DNA of 64,000 nucleotides from Ga0077527 sp945862135 (GTDB lineage: Bacteria > Pseudomonadota > Gammaproteobacteria > Burkholderiales > SG8-41). The stretch covers positions 29,706 through 93,705 of the forward strand of contig CAXNMF010000017.1 in the NCBI GenBank assembly GCA_964203275.1. Direction: 5' to 3'. Made by a program: the position numbers and the translations under genes. Positions 34,179-42,389 of the stretch are shown here, piece after piece. The notes under the pieces were generated by a model. The model saw only the letters and a list, made by a program, of their open reading frames with translations, did no database searches and was not told the DNA's origin. Each line of letters starts with the position of its first letter. The stretch's first letter is position 1.

Positions 34179-35168
34179 TTATCGCATGCAGATGACAACC
34201 TTGCCGACCACCTTGCGATCGCGCACGGTGGCCAGCGCTTCACGGTACTGCTCCAGCGGCCACGCTGCCATCACATGCGGCTTGATCTTGCCCTGTGCAT
34301 ACCAATCGAACAGTTGCTTCTGCACGCGTTGTACCTTTTCCGGCTGACGATCCCGATAGGCGCTGTACTGCAGACCGATCAGCGAAATGTTTTTTACCAG
34401 CAGATGGCCGGCCTTGATTTCGGGGATGCGGCCTTCGGCAAAACCGACCACGATGATGCGGCCCGACCATCCGATGACCCGCATGCTGGCGTCGAACACA
34501 TCACCGCCGACTGGATCAACAATGATGTCCACGCCGCGTTTGCCGGCAAACGCCAGGACCTGATCCCGGAATGCATCGCGCAGATCCGGCACATCGGTGC
34601 GTACGACGTGATCAGCCCCGTGTTTTTTTGCGAGTTCAGCCTTGTCCGCGCTGCTGACGCTGGCGATGACCTTTGCGCCGAGGGCTTTCGCCACCTGGAT
34701 GGTGGCAATGCCGACGCCGCCCGCGGCGCCGTTGATCAGTACGGTTTCGCCCGGCTGATACTGGCCGCGTTCGACTAATGCAAAGTGGGCAGTGGGGTAA
34801 GCGATGCCCATCGCAGCGGCATCGGCGAAGTTCATCGCATCCGGCATCGGGTAACAATTGTTTTGCGGCACCACGCATTTTTGCGCATAAGCGCCGTATT
34901 CGTTCTGTGCGGCGACACGGTCGCCGGGCTTGCAGGTAGTGACGCCGGCGCCTACTGCGGCGACCACTCCGGCCATGTCCTTGCCGGGACTGAATGGCCG
35001 TTTGGGGAGTATCTGGTAAGTACCGCCGATGACCAGCAGGTCGGGAAAGTTGACGCTCGCTGCATGCACATCGACCAGCACTTCGCCGGGGCCCGGTACC
35101 GGATCAGGCACTTCCTCCAGCAGCAGGTTTTCGATAGGTCCGTGTTCTCTGACGATCAAGGCTTTCAC
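34179..35168 (-). CDS. NADPH:quinone oxidoreductase family (zinc-independent MDR) protein
   Basis: A 329-residue medium-chain dehydrogenase/reductase. VREHGPIENLLLEEVPDPVPGPGEVLV opens the GroES-like domain, NFPDLLVIGGTYQ and FSPGKDMAGVV follow, and LINGAAGGVGIATIQVAKALG is the NADPH motif. Zinc ligands are absent, as in QOR enzymes, which reduce quinones or acyl-CoA-type double bonds. A GTG start at 35168 has GGGAG upstream. Confidence 0.87.
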   Translation of the reverse strand: MKALIVREHGPIENLLLEEVPDPVPGPGEVLVDVHAASVNFPDLLVIGGTYQILPKRPFSPGKDMAGVVAAVGAGVTTCKPGDRVAAQNEYGAYAQKCVVPQNNCYPMPDAMNFADAAAMGIAYPTAHFALVERGQYQPGETVLINGAAGGVGIATIQVAKALGAKVIASVSSADKAELAKKHGADHVVRTDVPDLRDAFRDQVLAFAGKRGVDIIVDPVGGDVFDASMRVIGWSGRIIVVGFAEGRIPEIKAGHLLVKNISLIGLQYSAYRDRQPEKVQRVQKQLFDWYAQGKIKPHVMAAWPLEQYREALATVRDRKVVGKVVICMR

Positions 35169-35265
35169 CGGTGATGCTCCCGCATTAATGATTTTTCGAG
35201 GCGCGATTGTAACGCGGTCGTTGTCATCAAGATGGGTGCTGCGACCGGAACCTGGCGCAGCCGAT

Positions 35266-35294
35266 AAAAAAGGCGGCCATGGCCGCCTTTTTAT
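35266..35294. terminator. Rho-independent terminator downstream of the TctC gene
   Basis: A perfect palindrome AAAAAGGCGGCC/GGCCGCCTTTTT, with no unpaired loop beyond the central ATG-containing bases, lies 14 bases beyond the end of the receptor gene. The A and T tracts allow termination in both directions, and it isolates the receptor gene from the quinone reductase gene. Confidence 0.85.
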
Positions 35295-35307
35295 TGGATC
35301 GGGATGT

Positions 35308-36288
35308 TCAGAACGGTTTCAGTCCGGCGGATTTCACCACCGGGCCCATTGCCTTGATCTCCCCGTCAACGAACTTGCGGAATTCTTCCGGCGTATCGGT
35401 GACGACTTCGGTCATCTGGGCTTCGAAGTGTTTGCGGAACTCGGCATTCTGCGAGACCTTGATGACCATACCGTGTAGCTTGGCGAGGATGGGCTTGGGG
35501 GTCTTGGCCGGGGCGAGCAGGCCGTTCCAGCCACCATACTGGTAGCCGGGTACGGTTTCCGCAACTGCCGGCAGGTCGCCGAGCAGCGCCGATTTGCTTG
35601 CCAGGGTATGTGCGATCGCGCGCAACTTGCCGCCTTTGATCAGCCCGGCCACTGCGGGCGCCGGCGTGATGGTCCATTGCGATTCACCACCGACCACTGA
35701 AGCTACGGATGCGCCGCCGCCCTTGTACGGTACATGCAGCGCCTCGGATTTCGCAAGCTGCATGAACAGAACGCCAGCGAGATGGCTCTGCGAGCCGGTG
35801 CCAGCAGAAGCCATGTTGGCCTTGCCGCCGCGGCTCTTGTTGTATTCGATCAGTTCCTTGACTGATTTGACCGGAACCGACGGATTGACGACCACGATAT
35901 TGGGCGTGATACCGAAGAGCGAAATGAAGGCATAGTCCTTCATCGGATCAAACGGCAGCTTTTTGTGGATGTGCGGACCGATGACCATCGCTGCGGTGGA
36001 TGCCGACAGCAGCGTGTAACCGTCGGGAATCGCGTCCTTGCCGATTTCCATGCCGATCAGTCCGCCGGCCCCGCCGCGGTTGTCGACGACGACTTGCTGG
36101 CCGGCAACCTGGGTCAGGGTGTTGGCGAAAATCCGTCCCAGTGTGTCTACCGCTGCACCAGCCGCATTGGGGATGATCAGGCGTATGGGGCGGCTCGGAT
36201 ATTCCTGACTGGCGGCAACAGCGGTGTGCGCGGCGCCTAAGCCCAGTGTAGCGACGAGCAGCAGGATCAGACTGCGGGTGGATTGCAT
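35308..36288 (-). CDS. Bug/TctC family periplasmic solute receptor
   Basis: A 326-residue receptor with a signal peptide of about 25 residues (LILLLVATLGLGAAHTAVAA) and mature start QEYPSRPIRLIIPNAAGAAV, a variant in which the usual PPGGG is replaced by AAGAA. DNRGGAGGLIGMEIGKDAIPDG and VPYKGGGASVASV are typical. It is the third Bug protein in the window, with its own ribosome site (AGGAG) and terminator, and apparently forms a single-gene unit. Confidence 0.9.
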   Translation of the reverse strand: MQSTRSLILLLVATLGLGAAHTAVAASQEYPSRPIRLIIPNAAGAAVDTLGRIFANTLTQVAGQQVVVDNRGGAGGLIGMEIGKDAIPDGYTLLSASTAAMVIGPHIHKKLPFDPMKDYAFISLFGITPNIVVVNPSVPVKSVKELIEYNKSRGGKANMASAGTGSQSHLAGVLFMQLAKSEALHVPYKGGGASVASVVGGESQWTITPAPAVAGLIKGGKLRAIAHTLASKSALLGDLPAVAETVPGYQYGGWNGLLAPAKTPKPILAKLHGMVIKVSQNAEFRKHFEAQMTEVVTDTPEEFRKFVDGEIKAMGPVVKSAGLKPF

Positions 36289-36503
36289 GGCGAATCTCCT
36301 CTAAAGGCTGTTATGTTTTTAACTGCGGTTTGCGGTTATAAGTTCGGATTTTTAACATCAATTTATGGAACTTCAACTCAGGACAATTCTGTCGTGTTTG
36401 CACGTACATGGCAACCATGCTTAACCAATTTGGTCCATGTCCCCCTTTAGGCGATGTCGGGGAACCTTGACCGCTGTTGCCGGTCATTTCAAACTCAAGT
36501 CCC

Positions 36504-37385
36504 ATGCAACTGATCATTAAATTCCTGCTGATACCGCTGTCCGCATTGCTGCTCGCGGGCTGTGCGACTTCGCCTGTTAACCATACTGCAGCGGATGCGC
36601 CCTATGCGGCGCCGCTGCAGCGTATTTCGAAAGCGCAGCCCGTGATCGGACTGGTGCTGGGCGCCGGTGGTTCGCGCGGCTTTGCCCACGTCGGCGTTCT
36701 GAAGGCTTTTGAGGAGGCCGGTATCGAAGCCGATGTCATCGTCGGTGTCAGTTCCGGCGCAGTGGTGGCTGCGCTGCACGCCGGTGGCATGCGCGCAGCA
36801 GAACTTGAGACCACGGCTTTGGCCATCGAAGACAATGACCTGCTCGACTTCACGCTGTTTGGCCCAGGCATCATTGAAGGCGACCGCCTGCAGGCCTATA
36901 TCAACGACACGCTGCGCAATCGGCCGATCGAGGCGCTGCAGAAACCGTTTGTCGCTGTTGCTGCCGAGAAGGAAACCAGTCGCATGACGGTGTTCAATCG
37001 CGGCAACACCGGGCTCGCCGTGCGCGCATCGGCCAGCGTGCCCAAACTGTTCTGGCCGGTAGTGATCCGCGGTACCGAATATGTGGATGGCGGCGTGGCG
37101 AGCCGGGTGCCGGCGTCGGTGGCACGTGCGATGGGTGCTGACATTGTGATTGCCGTCGATGTGTCATGGCGCGGTTCGGTGGACGCGCAGCAGGCCGATG
37201 TGGTGATCAGGCCGCAGACCATCCGCACGCGCATCACTGATTTTTCGCAGAAGATTGCGAACCTTGCCGCAGGTGAAGAGGCGGCGCGCGAAGTCGTGCC
37301 GCAGGTAAGGGAGCTGCTGGCGCGTGTTGCTGAAGAGAAGGCTGCGCGGCAAACACTGCGAGTCGGCGCAAACCGTCTGCGCTAG
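36504..37385 (+). CDS. Patatin-like phospholipase family lipoprotein (RssA type)
   Basis: A 293-residue protein. The signal peptide ends in lipobox LLAGC (Cys near residue 19). LVLGAGGSRGFAHVGVL is the oxyanion glycine motif, VGVSSGAVVAAL carries the nucleophile Ser (GVSSG) and YVDGGVASRVPASVA the catalytic Asp, so both dyad residues are present. It probably hydrolyses membrane lipids at the envelope. The 215-base gap before it (36289-36503) shows no gene and no clear promoter. Confidence 0.9.
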   Translation: MQLIIKFLLIPLSALLLAGCATSPVNHTAADAPYAAPLQRISKAQPVIGLVLGAGGSRGFAHVGVLKAFEEAGIEADVIVGVSSGAVVAALHAGGMRAAELETTALAIEDNDLLDFTLFGPGIIEGDRLQAYINDTLRNRPIEALQKPFVAVAAEKETSRMTVFNRGNTGLAVRASASVPKLFWPVVIRGTEYVDGGVASRVPASVARAMGADIVIAVDVSWRGSVDAQQADVVIRPQTIRTRITDFSQKIANLAAGEEAAREVVPQVRELLARVAEEKAARQTLRVGANRLR

Positions 37386-37479
37386 CGTTGTCTTGGTGGT
37401 TCGCGCAATGTGAACTGCCGAGCCGGATGAATCCTGCGTCTTGATATGATGCTCGCTTGTTCATCGGAGGAGCGTCATC

Positions 37480-38700
37480 GTGTCAGACCAAAGAGCTTTT
37501 GCCGGCGTCAAAGTACTTGATCTTACCCGCGTGCTGGCCGGGCCTTTCTGCGCCTATCAGCTGGCATTGCTGGGCGCCGAAGTCATCAAGATCGAGCCGC
37601 CGGGCAAGGGTGAAACGGTGCGCTGGCGCTCCGAAGCGGCTGATCCGTCCTACGGACAGCAGGGCCTGTCGCTGGGTTTCATGACCCAGTCGTCGAATAA
37701 ACGTTTCCTGTCGCTGGATCTGAATTCCCCTGAAGGCCGGGACATTTTCCTGAAGCTCGCGGCAGAGTGCGATGTCGTGGTGCAGAACCTGCGCAGTGGT
37801 TCAGCGAAAAAACGCGGCATCGATTACGAGGCGGTGAAAAAGGTCAACCCGGAAGTGATCTTCATGTCGATCACCGCCTACGGCAACACCGGTCCGAAAC
37901 AGAAACACCCGGCCTATGACAGCGTGATCCAGGCCTGGTCCGGATTCATGAGTGTTACGGGGACCAAGGAAAGCGGTCCGCTGAAGGCGGGGCCGCCGAT
38001 CATTGATTATTCAACGGGACTGGCTGCAGCCTATGCGGTGTCAGCAGCCTTGTATCAAAAACAGCGCACCGGCAAAGGTCAGTACATTGACCTCTCGATG
38101 CTCGACACTAACATCATCCTGATGGCGTCCGTGGTGACGGCGCACATGAATACCGGTGCTGTTCCGAAGCAGGGCGGTAACGACGCGGCCAGCCGTTCAC
38201 CGGCATCGACCACCTTCAATACGGCCGACGGCCTGATCGCGTTTGCGATCAACGAAGAACACCAGCACCAGGGGCTGCTAAAGGTCTTGGGGTTGACTGC
38301 ACTGAACGATGATCCGCGTTTCGCGACGGGCGCCGCACGCCGCGACAACATCCCTGCGTTGCGTGCGCTGATGCAGGAAAAACTGATGACGCGCAGCGCC
38401 GCGGAATGGGAGCCTTTGTTCAACGAAGCCGGCGCACCTGCCGGACGCGTGCGCACGATCCCTGAATGCATGGCGGAAGCACAGACCGAATCGCGCGGCT
38501 TGTTCCATACTTTCCCGCCCTCGGTCACCGGCTTTGCGAAAGATCTCAAGGTGCCGTTGTCGCCGTTCAACTTTGCGCATGACGGTCCGCGCGCCGATAC
38601 CCCGCCGCGGCCAGTGGGTACGGACAGCGAGGCGATTCTCGGTGAACTCGGATATGACGCCGGCTCAATTGCGGCCTTGAAAGCGAAAAAAGTGATCTGA
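37480..38700 (+). CDS. Class III CoA-transferase (CaiB/BaiF family)
   Basis: A 406-residue CoA transferase. KVLDLTRVLAGPFCAYQLALLGAEVIKIE is the N-terminal motif and DLNSPEGRDIFLKL follows. The catalytic Asp is likely the one in PPIIDYSTGLA (near residue 173), and GKGQYIDLSMLDT is also typical. It moves CoA from one acid to another; the acids are unknown. A GTG start at 37480 has CGGAGGAG upstream. The sbtA gene begins 14 bases after its stop. Confidence 0.9.
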   Translation: MSDQRAFAGVKVLDLTRVLAGPFCAYQLALLGAEVIKIEPPGKGETVRWRSEAADPSYGQQGLSLGFMTQSSNKRFLSLDLNSPEGRDIFLKLAAECDVVVQNLRSGSAKKRGIDYEAVKKVNPEVIFMSITAYGNTGPKQKHPAYDSVIQAWSGFMSVTGTKESGPLKAGPPIIDYSTGLAAAYAVSAALYQKQRTGKGQYIDLSMLDTNIILMASVVTAHMNTGAVPKQGGNDAASRSPASTTFNTADGLIAFAINEEHQHQGLLKVLGLTALNDDPRFATGAARRDNIPALRALMQEKLMTRSAAEWEPLFNEAGAPAGRVRTIPECMAEAQTESRGLFHTFPPSVTGFAKDLKVPLSPFNFAHDGPRADTPPRPVGTDSEAILGELGYDAGSIAALKAKKVI

Positions 38701-38714
38701 GGAGGCTCTCAAGC

Positions 38715-39641
38715 ATGTCGATGGATCCGTTGGTTCTGACCTTCGCGCTGGGTGTCGCGGCCAGATTGGCCCGCTCTGATCTACGTTTTCCGGAGCCGGT
38801 ATACGAGGCGCTGTCGATCTACCTGCTGCTGGCCATCGGTCTTAAGGGCGGTGTCGAACTGTCGCATCAGTCGCTGGCCAATGTTGCGCTACCGGCGGCC
38901 TTTGCCGTTTTTGCCGGATTTGCACTGCCGTTCCTGCTGTTTCCGCTGCTGCGGCACGTCGTCGGGCTGGTGCGCGCGGATGCGGCCAGTGTGGCGGCGC
39001 ATTATGGATCGGTGTCCGTGGTGACCTTTGCCATTGCATCAGCTTATCTGCAGCAGCGCGGCATTGCCGCCGAGTCGTTCATGCCGGTCCTGCTGGCCTT
39101 GATGGAGGCGCCGGGCATTGTTGCCGGTGTCCTGCTGGCGCGTGCGGGCGGCACGATGGGCACTCCGGTTTTGCGCGAAGTTGCTGCCAACAAGGGCATC
39201 GTGTTGCTGGCTGGCGGCATCATCATTGGATACGTGGTTGGTGCGGAGGGATATTCGTCGCTGAAGCCCGTGTTCAGCGATCTTTTTCGCGGATTGCTCG
39301 CACTGTATCTGCTGGAACTCGGGTTGGTGGTGGGCGGACGTTTACCGGATTTGCGCCGGGCTGGTGTTCGCCTGGTCGTGTTTGCAATCGTTATGCCGCT
39401 GGTGACCGGGGCTGCTGGCGTCGGTCTTGGTTTGTGGTTGCTGGGTCTGTCTTGGGGCGGCGCAACGCTGTTCGGCGTGCTGCTGGCCAGTGCCTCTTAT
39501 ATCGCTGCACCCGCTGCGATGCGCATGGCGGTGCCGGAAGCTAATCCCGCGCTGGGAATTTCTGCGGCGCTTGCCGTCACTTTCCCATTCAATGTTTTCA
39601 TCAACGTGCCCTTGCTTACCTGGTTGGGAGGACAGTTATGA
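38715..39641 (+). CDS. sbtA: SbtA-type sodium-dependent bicarbonate transporter
   Basis: A 308-residue membrane protein with ten helices in two inverted halves. ARSDLRFPEPVYEALSIYLLLAIGLKGGVEL is the first conserved segment, and AHYGSVSVVTFAIASAYLQ is the conserved loop near the ion site. LLEAPGIVAGVLLA-like ALMEAPGIVAGVLLARAG and ASASYIAAPAAMRMAVPEANP complete the signature. SbtA imports bicarbonate with sodium in cyanobacteria and several proteobacteria. The ATGA overlap with the next gene links it to the PII-like protein SbtB. Confidence 0.9.
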   Translation: MSMDPLVLTFALGVAARLARSDLRFPEPVYEALSIYLLLAIGLKGGVELSHQSLANVALPAAFAVFAGFALPFLLFPLLRHVVGLVRADAASVAAHYGSVSVVTFAIASAYLQQRGIAAESFMPVLLALMEAPGIVAGVLLARAGGTMGTPVLREVAANKGIVLLAGGIIIGYVVGAEGYSSLKPVFSDLFRGLLALYLLELGLVVGGRLPDLRRAGVRLVVFAIVMPLVTGAAGVGLGLWLLGLSWGGATLFGVLLASASYIAAPAAMRMAVPEANPALGISAALAVTFPFNVFINVPLLTWLGGQL

Positions 39642-39958
39642 GCGTATCCACGCATCGTCGTTGCCAGTTGACGATCATCGCCGAATATGTGCTTGAGCAG
39701 AAACTCATTGCGCTGGTCGGTCAACTGGGTGCCCATGGTTATACGGTGCATGAAGTTCGCGGCGGCAGTTTTTCCCCGGACGGAGAACGCCGGAGAGAAG
39801 GCGCGGGTGAAACCGACCGCACGATCGAGATGAAAGTGATTTGTGAGCGGCTTGTCGCGGAGAACGTTGCTCAGCAGGTGCTGGGCCAGTTCGCCGGGAA
39901 TTTTTCGGTCAGGGTGATGCTGACCGAGGTCGAGGTTTTCAGGCCCGGGATGTATTAG
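39638..39958 (+). CDS. sbtB: SbtB-like PII family regulatory protein
   Basis: A 106-residue PII-fold protein with the T-loop region GGSFSPDGERRREGAGETDR and the following strand TIEMKVICERLVAENVAQQVL. It ends at EVEVFRPGMY, without the C-terminal Cys-Gly-Pro-x-Gly-Cys redox loop of cyanobacterial SbtB. PII-like SbtB binds adenine nucleotides and blocks SbtA. Its ATG overlaps the sbtA stop codon by four bases, so the transporter and its regulator are made together. Confidence 0.87.
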   Translation: MSVSTHRRCQLTIIAEYVLEQKLIALVGQLGAHGYTVHEVRGGSFSPDGERRREGAGETDRTIEMKVICERLVAENVAQQVLGQFAGNFSVRVMLTEVEVFRPGMY

Positions 39959-40008
39959 TCAGACGTGGTTTGGTTGTGAGAGGGGTGTGCGCGAATTACT
40001 TGCAGCAA

Positions 40009-40662
40009 TCAGTTGCGGCCACTGAGCAGCGCGCGCTTCAGGTCGTGGTCTACTGGGCTATGACCCAGCCAGATGCGAAGCAAGGCGCGATAAAGTTCGC
40101 GACCAGGTATGGGTCGTCCCACGGGCCGCCCGTTCACGACGACCTGTGAGCCTTTATCCGGCAGGTAGTCGAGCGCAACGGTTTCCCCCTTTTTTGCGAC
40201 ACCCAGCGGCCGCATAGTCGCAGCCAGTGCATCAGCAGGGGCTTTTATTGCCGCAAACTCGTCGTCACTCGAGTTGTCCCGTACACCCTCATGCAGTGCC
40301 TCGATCAGTGCCTGTGCCGTGACGTCACGCAGGAAAGTGAGTGTAATTCGTCTCGTTCCAGTAACGTTCGTCACGGCCTCCGCATTGGTTGTACGCTCTG
40401 GAATATAAAGTCCGAGGATGTACACATCAACCATGAATTTCTGACGGAGTCCGGCGCCGTTCAGTAAGAGTTTGACGCCGCCGACACGCGCTTCCGGATC
40501 AATTCGAACTCCTGCAACCTCGGCACCCTGAACGGTCTTGGTGGCAATCGCCAGCAGCAGAAGTATTGCGCAGGCGAGAGCGGCAATACTCGCCCTTAGC
40601 CGGGTGGCAGGTTCTGTCTGTGGTGATTCGGGATACCTCATCGCTGTTGATAAGCGGTTCAT
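40009..40662 (-). CDS. Chalcone isomerase-like (fatty-acid-binding fold) secreted protein
   Basis: A 217-residue protein. After an N-terminal membrane or signal segment (about 20-45) comes a chalcone-isomerase-like domain: EVAGVRIDPEARVGGVKLLLNG, KFMVDVYILGLYIP, RRITLTFLRDVTAQALIEAL and RPIPGRELYRALLRIWLG. Bacterial members of this fold lack chalcone chemistry, and plant relatives bind fatty acids. It is the last of three tightly packed genes with psd and a membrane protein; its ATG overlaps the preceding stop by four bases (ATGA). A lipid-related role is inferred from fold and context. Confidence 0.82.
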   Translation of the reverse strand: MNRLSTAMRYPESPQTEPATRLRASIAALACAILLLLAIATKTVQGAEVAGVRIDPEARVGGVKLLLNGAGLRQKFMVDVYILGLYIPERTTNAEAVTNVTGTRRITLTFLRDVTAQALIEALHEGVRDNSSDDEFAAIKAPADALAATMRPLGVAKKGETVALDYLPDKGSQVVVNGRPVGRPIPGRELYRALLRIWLGHSPVDHDLKRALLSGRN

Positions 40663-41477
40663 TTTTTTGGCACATTCTGCGTCGGTTTGAGGGACGGTGC
40701 ATGGGCCAGTGCGATGCTGATCCACACTGCAACGGTGAAATAAAGCGTCAGCCAGGGCACGTCCTCGCGCCAGGCGCCCCAGTCGTGCACGACCAGGCAG
40801 CGGTTGATCAAGGTGTGCAGCCCTTCTTCGAGCGGCAGACTGCCGTCACCGGCTGGAACAGCCCGCCACCGCGACAGGTACATTGGCACGTCCACAGTAA
40901 CCATGAACACGACATATGAAGCAGCGCACAGGCAGGCCGCCTTCAGGAAGCGTGCAGCTTCCGCCGCGGCAGTCCGGTGCAATGACAGGAAGCCGGCAAG
41001 TGCGAGTGCCGCGGAAACTGTCCATAGCGAGTTCTCGATGGCGTGCAGCAGGTAATTGGAGGTAATGACCGCGCCCCATGAGAAGACCTCTGCCAATACG
41101 ATCAAAGGCATGATCATGCACGCGGCGAATGCTGCTGCTCCGCTAGCGTGTCGCCCTTCCCGCAGCAGCAGTGTCCACTGCAACGCAAAGCACAATTCCG
41201 CGACCGTGGCGACGGTACGGCCGATAAAAATATAGGAGAGCCAATGGTGGTGCAGGCACATCCGTTCCACATCAACCATGGGAAATACCGAACGAAAGGC
41301 GCAACCTGCGACATATCCGGCCGACAGGAGCAGCAGCCAGCGCCTGGTGGCGAGATGGTCGGGGGGGTAATTTGCTCCACTGTGCGCAAGCCGCTGTGCC
41401 GACCAGATCCAGAGCAGGATGTTGCTTGCTGCAGCCGCGCACAGTAGCAGCCACCAAGTAAGCAGGGCGCCGTGCAT
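40659..41477 (-). CDS. Polytopic membrane protein of unknown function
   Basis: A 272-residue protein with about seven hydrophobic segments (near 5-25, 48-68, 85-105, 118-140, 150-172, 182-205 and 240-262). I recognise no enzymatic motif; LHHHWLSYIFIGRTVATVAEL is a striking His-containing loop and helix. It lies between psd (one-base gap) and the chalcone-isomerase-like gene (four-base overlap), so it is expressed with a lipid enzyme and may transport or modify a lipid. No function is claimed. Confidence 0.75.
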   Translation of the reverse strand: MHGALLTWWLLLCAAAASNILLWIWSAQRLAHSGANYPPDHLATRRWLLLLSAGYVAGCAFRSVFPMVDVERMCLHHHWLSYIFIGRTVATVAELCFALQWTLLLREGRHASGAAAFAACMIMPLIVLAEVFSWGAVITSNYLLHAIENSLWTVSAALALAGFLSLHRTAAAEAARFLKAACLCAASYVVFMVTVDVPMYLSRWRAVPAGDGSLPLEEGLHTLINRCLVVHDWGAWREDVPWLTLYFTVAVWISIALAHAPSLKPTQNVPKK

Positions 41478-41478
41478 A

Positions 41479-42345
41479 TCAAGGCAGCCGCATCAGCGGC
41501 TCTCCGGCGCGGATGGGGGTGCCTTCGCGGATTCCCTCGTGCAGGGTGAAACCCCGCGGTGCAAAGACCAGGATGGTCGAGCCGTGCTGGAACCAACCCA
41601 TTTCCGCACCTTTGCTGTAGTGGGCATCACAATCGATCACATTGGGTCCCCGGTAACGCAGGTGAAGCAGCGTATTCAGGCAGTGCAGCCGCAGACTGGC
41701 TACGAGTACGGCGGCCACCGGCACCAGCAGCACCTCGTGCCCGCTGGCATCGAGACGGGTCCGCAGTAACGCGCGTTCGTTTTTGCAGAACAACTGTTCG
41801 ACGCGCCGGAGTGCGATGGGATTGACGTTCCAGGTGTCACCCGAGAAATAGGTGACCTGCTCGACGCGACAGTCGTGGGGTGCGTGGAAACGATGGTACA
41901 TGGTTGATGTGATGCGCAGGGTGGCATAGGCCGCATCCCGGTAAGCGTGTACCAGTGCGGGATCGCCGAACAGGTCATACAGCGTGTACGGGAAACCCTT
42001 GGCCTGCAGCACTTGGACGCCGTCAAGCCTTCCGCAGGCGCCGACGATTGCGTCGCACGGACTGGTCAGTATCGCAGGGTCGGGATCCGTTGGCCGCGCA
42101 CCGGGTTTGAGTTCCCTGATGAAACAGTCATGCAGGCTGGTAAAGCGTTCTTTTCTGGCTTCCTCCAGGTGCAGGTCAGCGAACAGCCGCCACGTGGCGA
42201 TCGACAGGTCACGGATCAGCGGCTGTTCGATCTTGCTGAACCAGCCCATGAACCGCGTCAATAGTTGCCGCGGAATCCGGTTGGTGAGCAGGAAATTCAC
42301 GTCCTCCTGCTGAATGATGCGCAGCATTGCAGCACGAACCGTCAT
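41479..42345 (-). CDS. psd: Phosphatidylserine decarboxylase (Psd family)
   Basis: A 288-residue precursor. MYHRFHAPHDCRV holds the conserved His residues, SPCDAIVGACG the catalytic Asp region, and WFQHGSTILVFAP the self-cleavage site (GST, Ser near 257) that makes the pyruvoyl group. The family makes phosphatidylethanolamine or acts on related substrates. The ATG at 42345 is preferred. It heads the leftward trio and is divergent from the aminotransferase gene, 44 bases away. The short length, with unusual neighbours, leaves open a non-standard substrate. Confidence 0.87.
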   Translation of the reverse strand: MTVRAAMLRIIQQEDVNFLLTNRIPRQLLTRFMGWFSKIEQPLIRDLSIATWRLFADLHLEEARKERFTSLHDCFIRELKPGARPTDPDPAILTSPCDAIVGACGRLDGVQVLQAKGFPYTLYDLFGDPALVHAYRDAAYATLRITSTMYHRFHAPHDCRVEQVTYFSGDTWNVNPIALRRVEQLFCKNERALLRTRLDASGHEVLLVPVAAVLVASLRLHCLNTLLHLRYRGPNVIDCDAHYSKGAEMGWFQHGSTILVFAPRGFTLHEGIREGTPIRAGEPLMRLP

Positions 42346-42389
42346 GGTTTTGTCATACCTCCGTAGTACACAGCAGAAAAGGAAACCAT

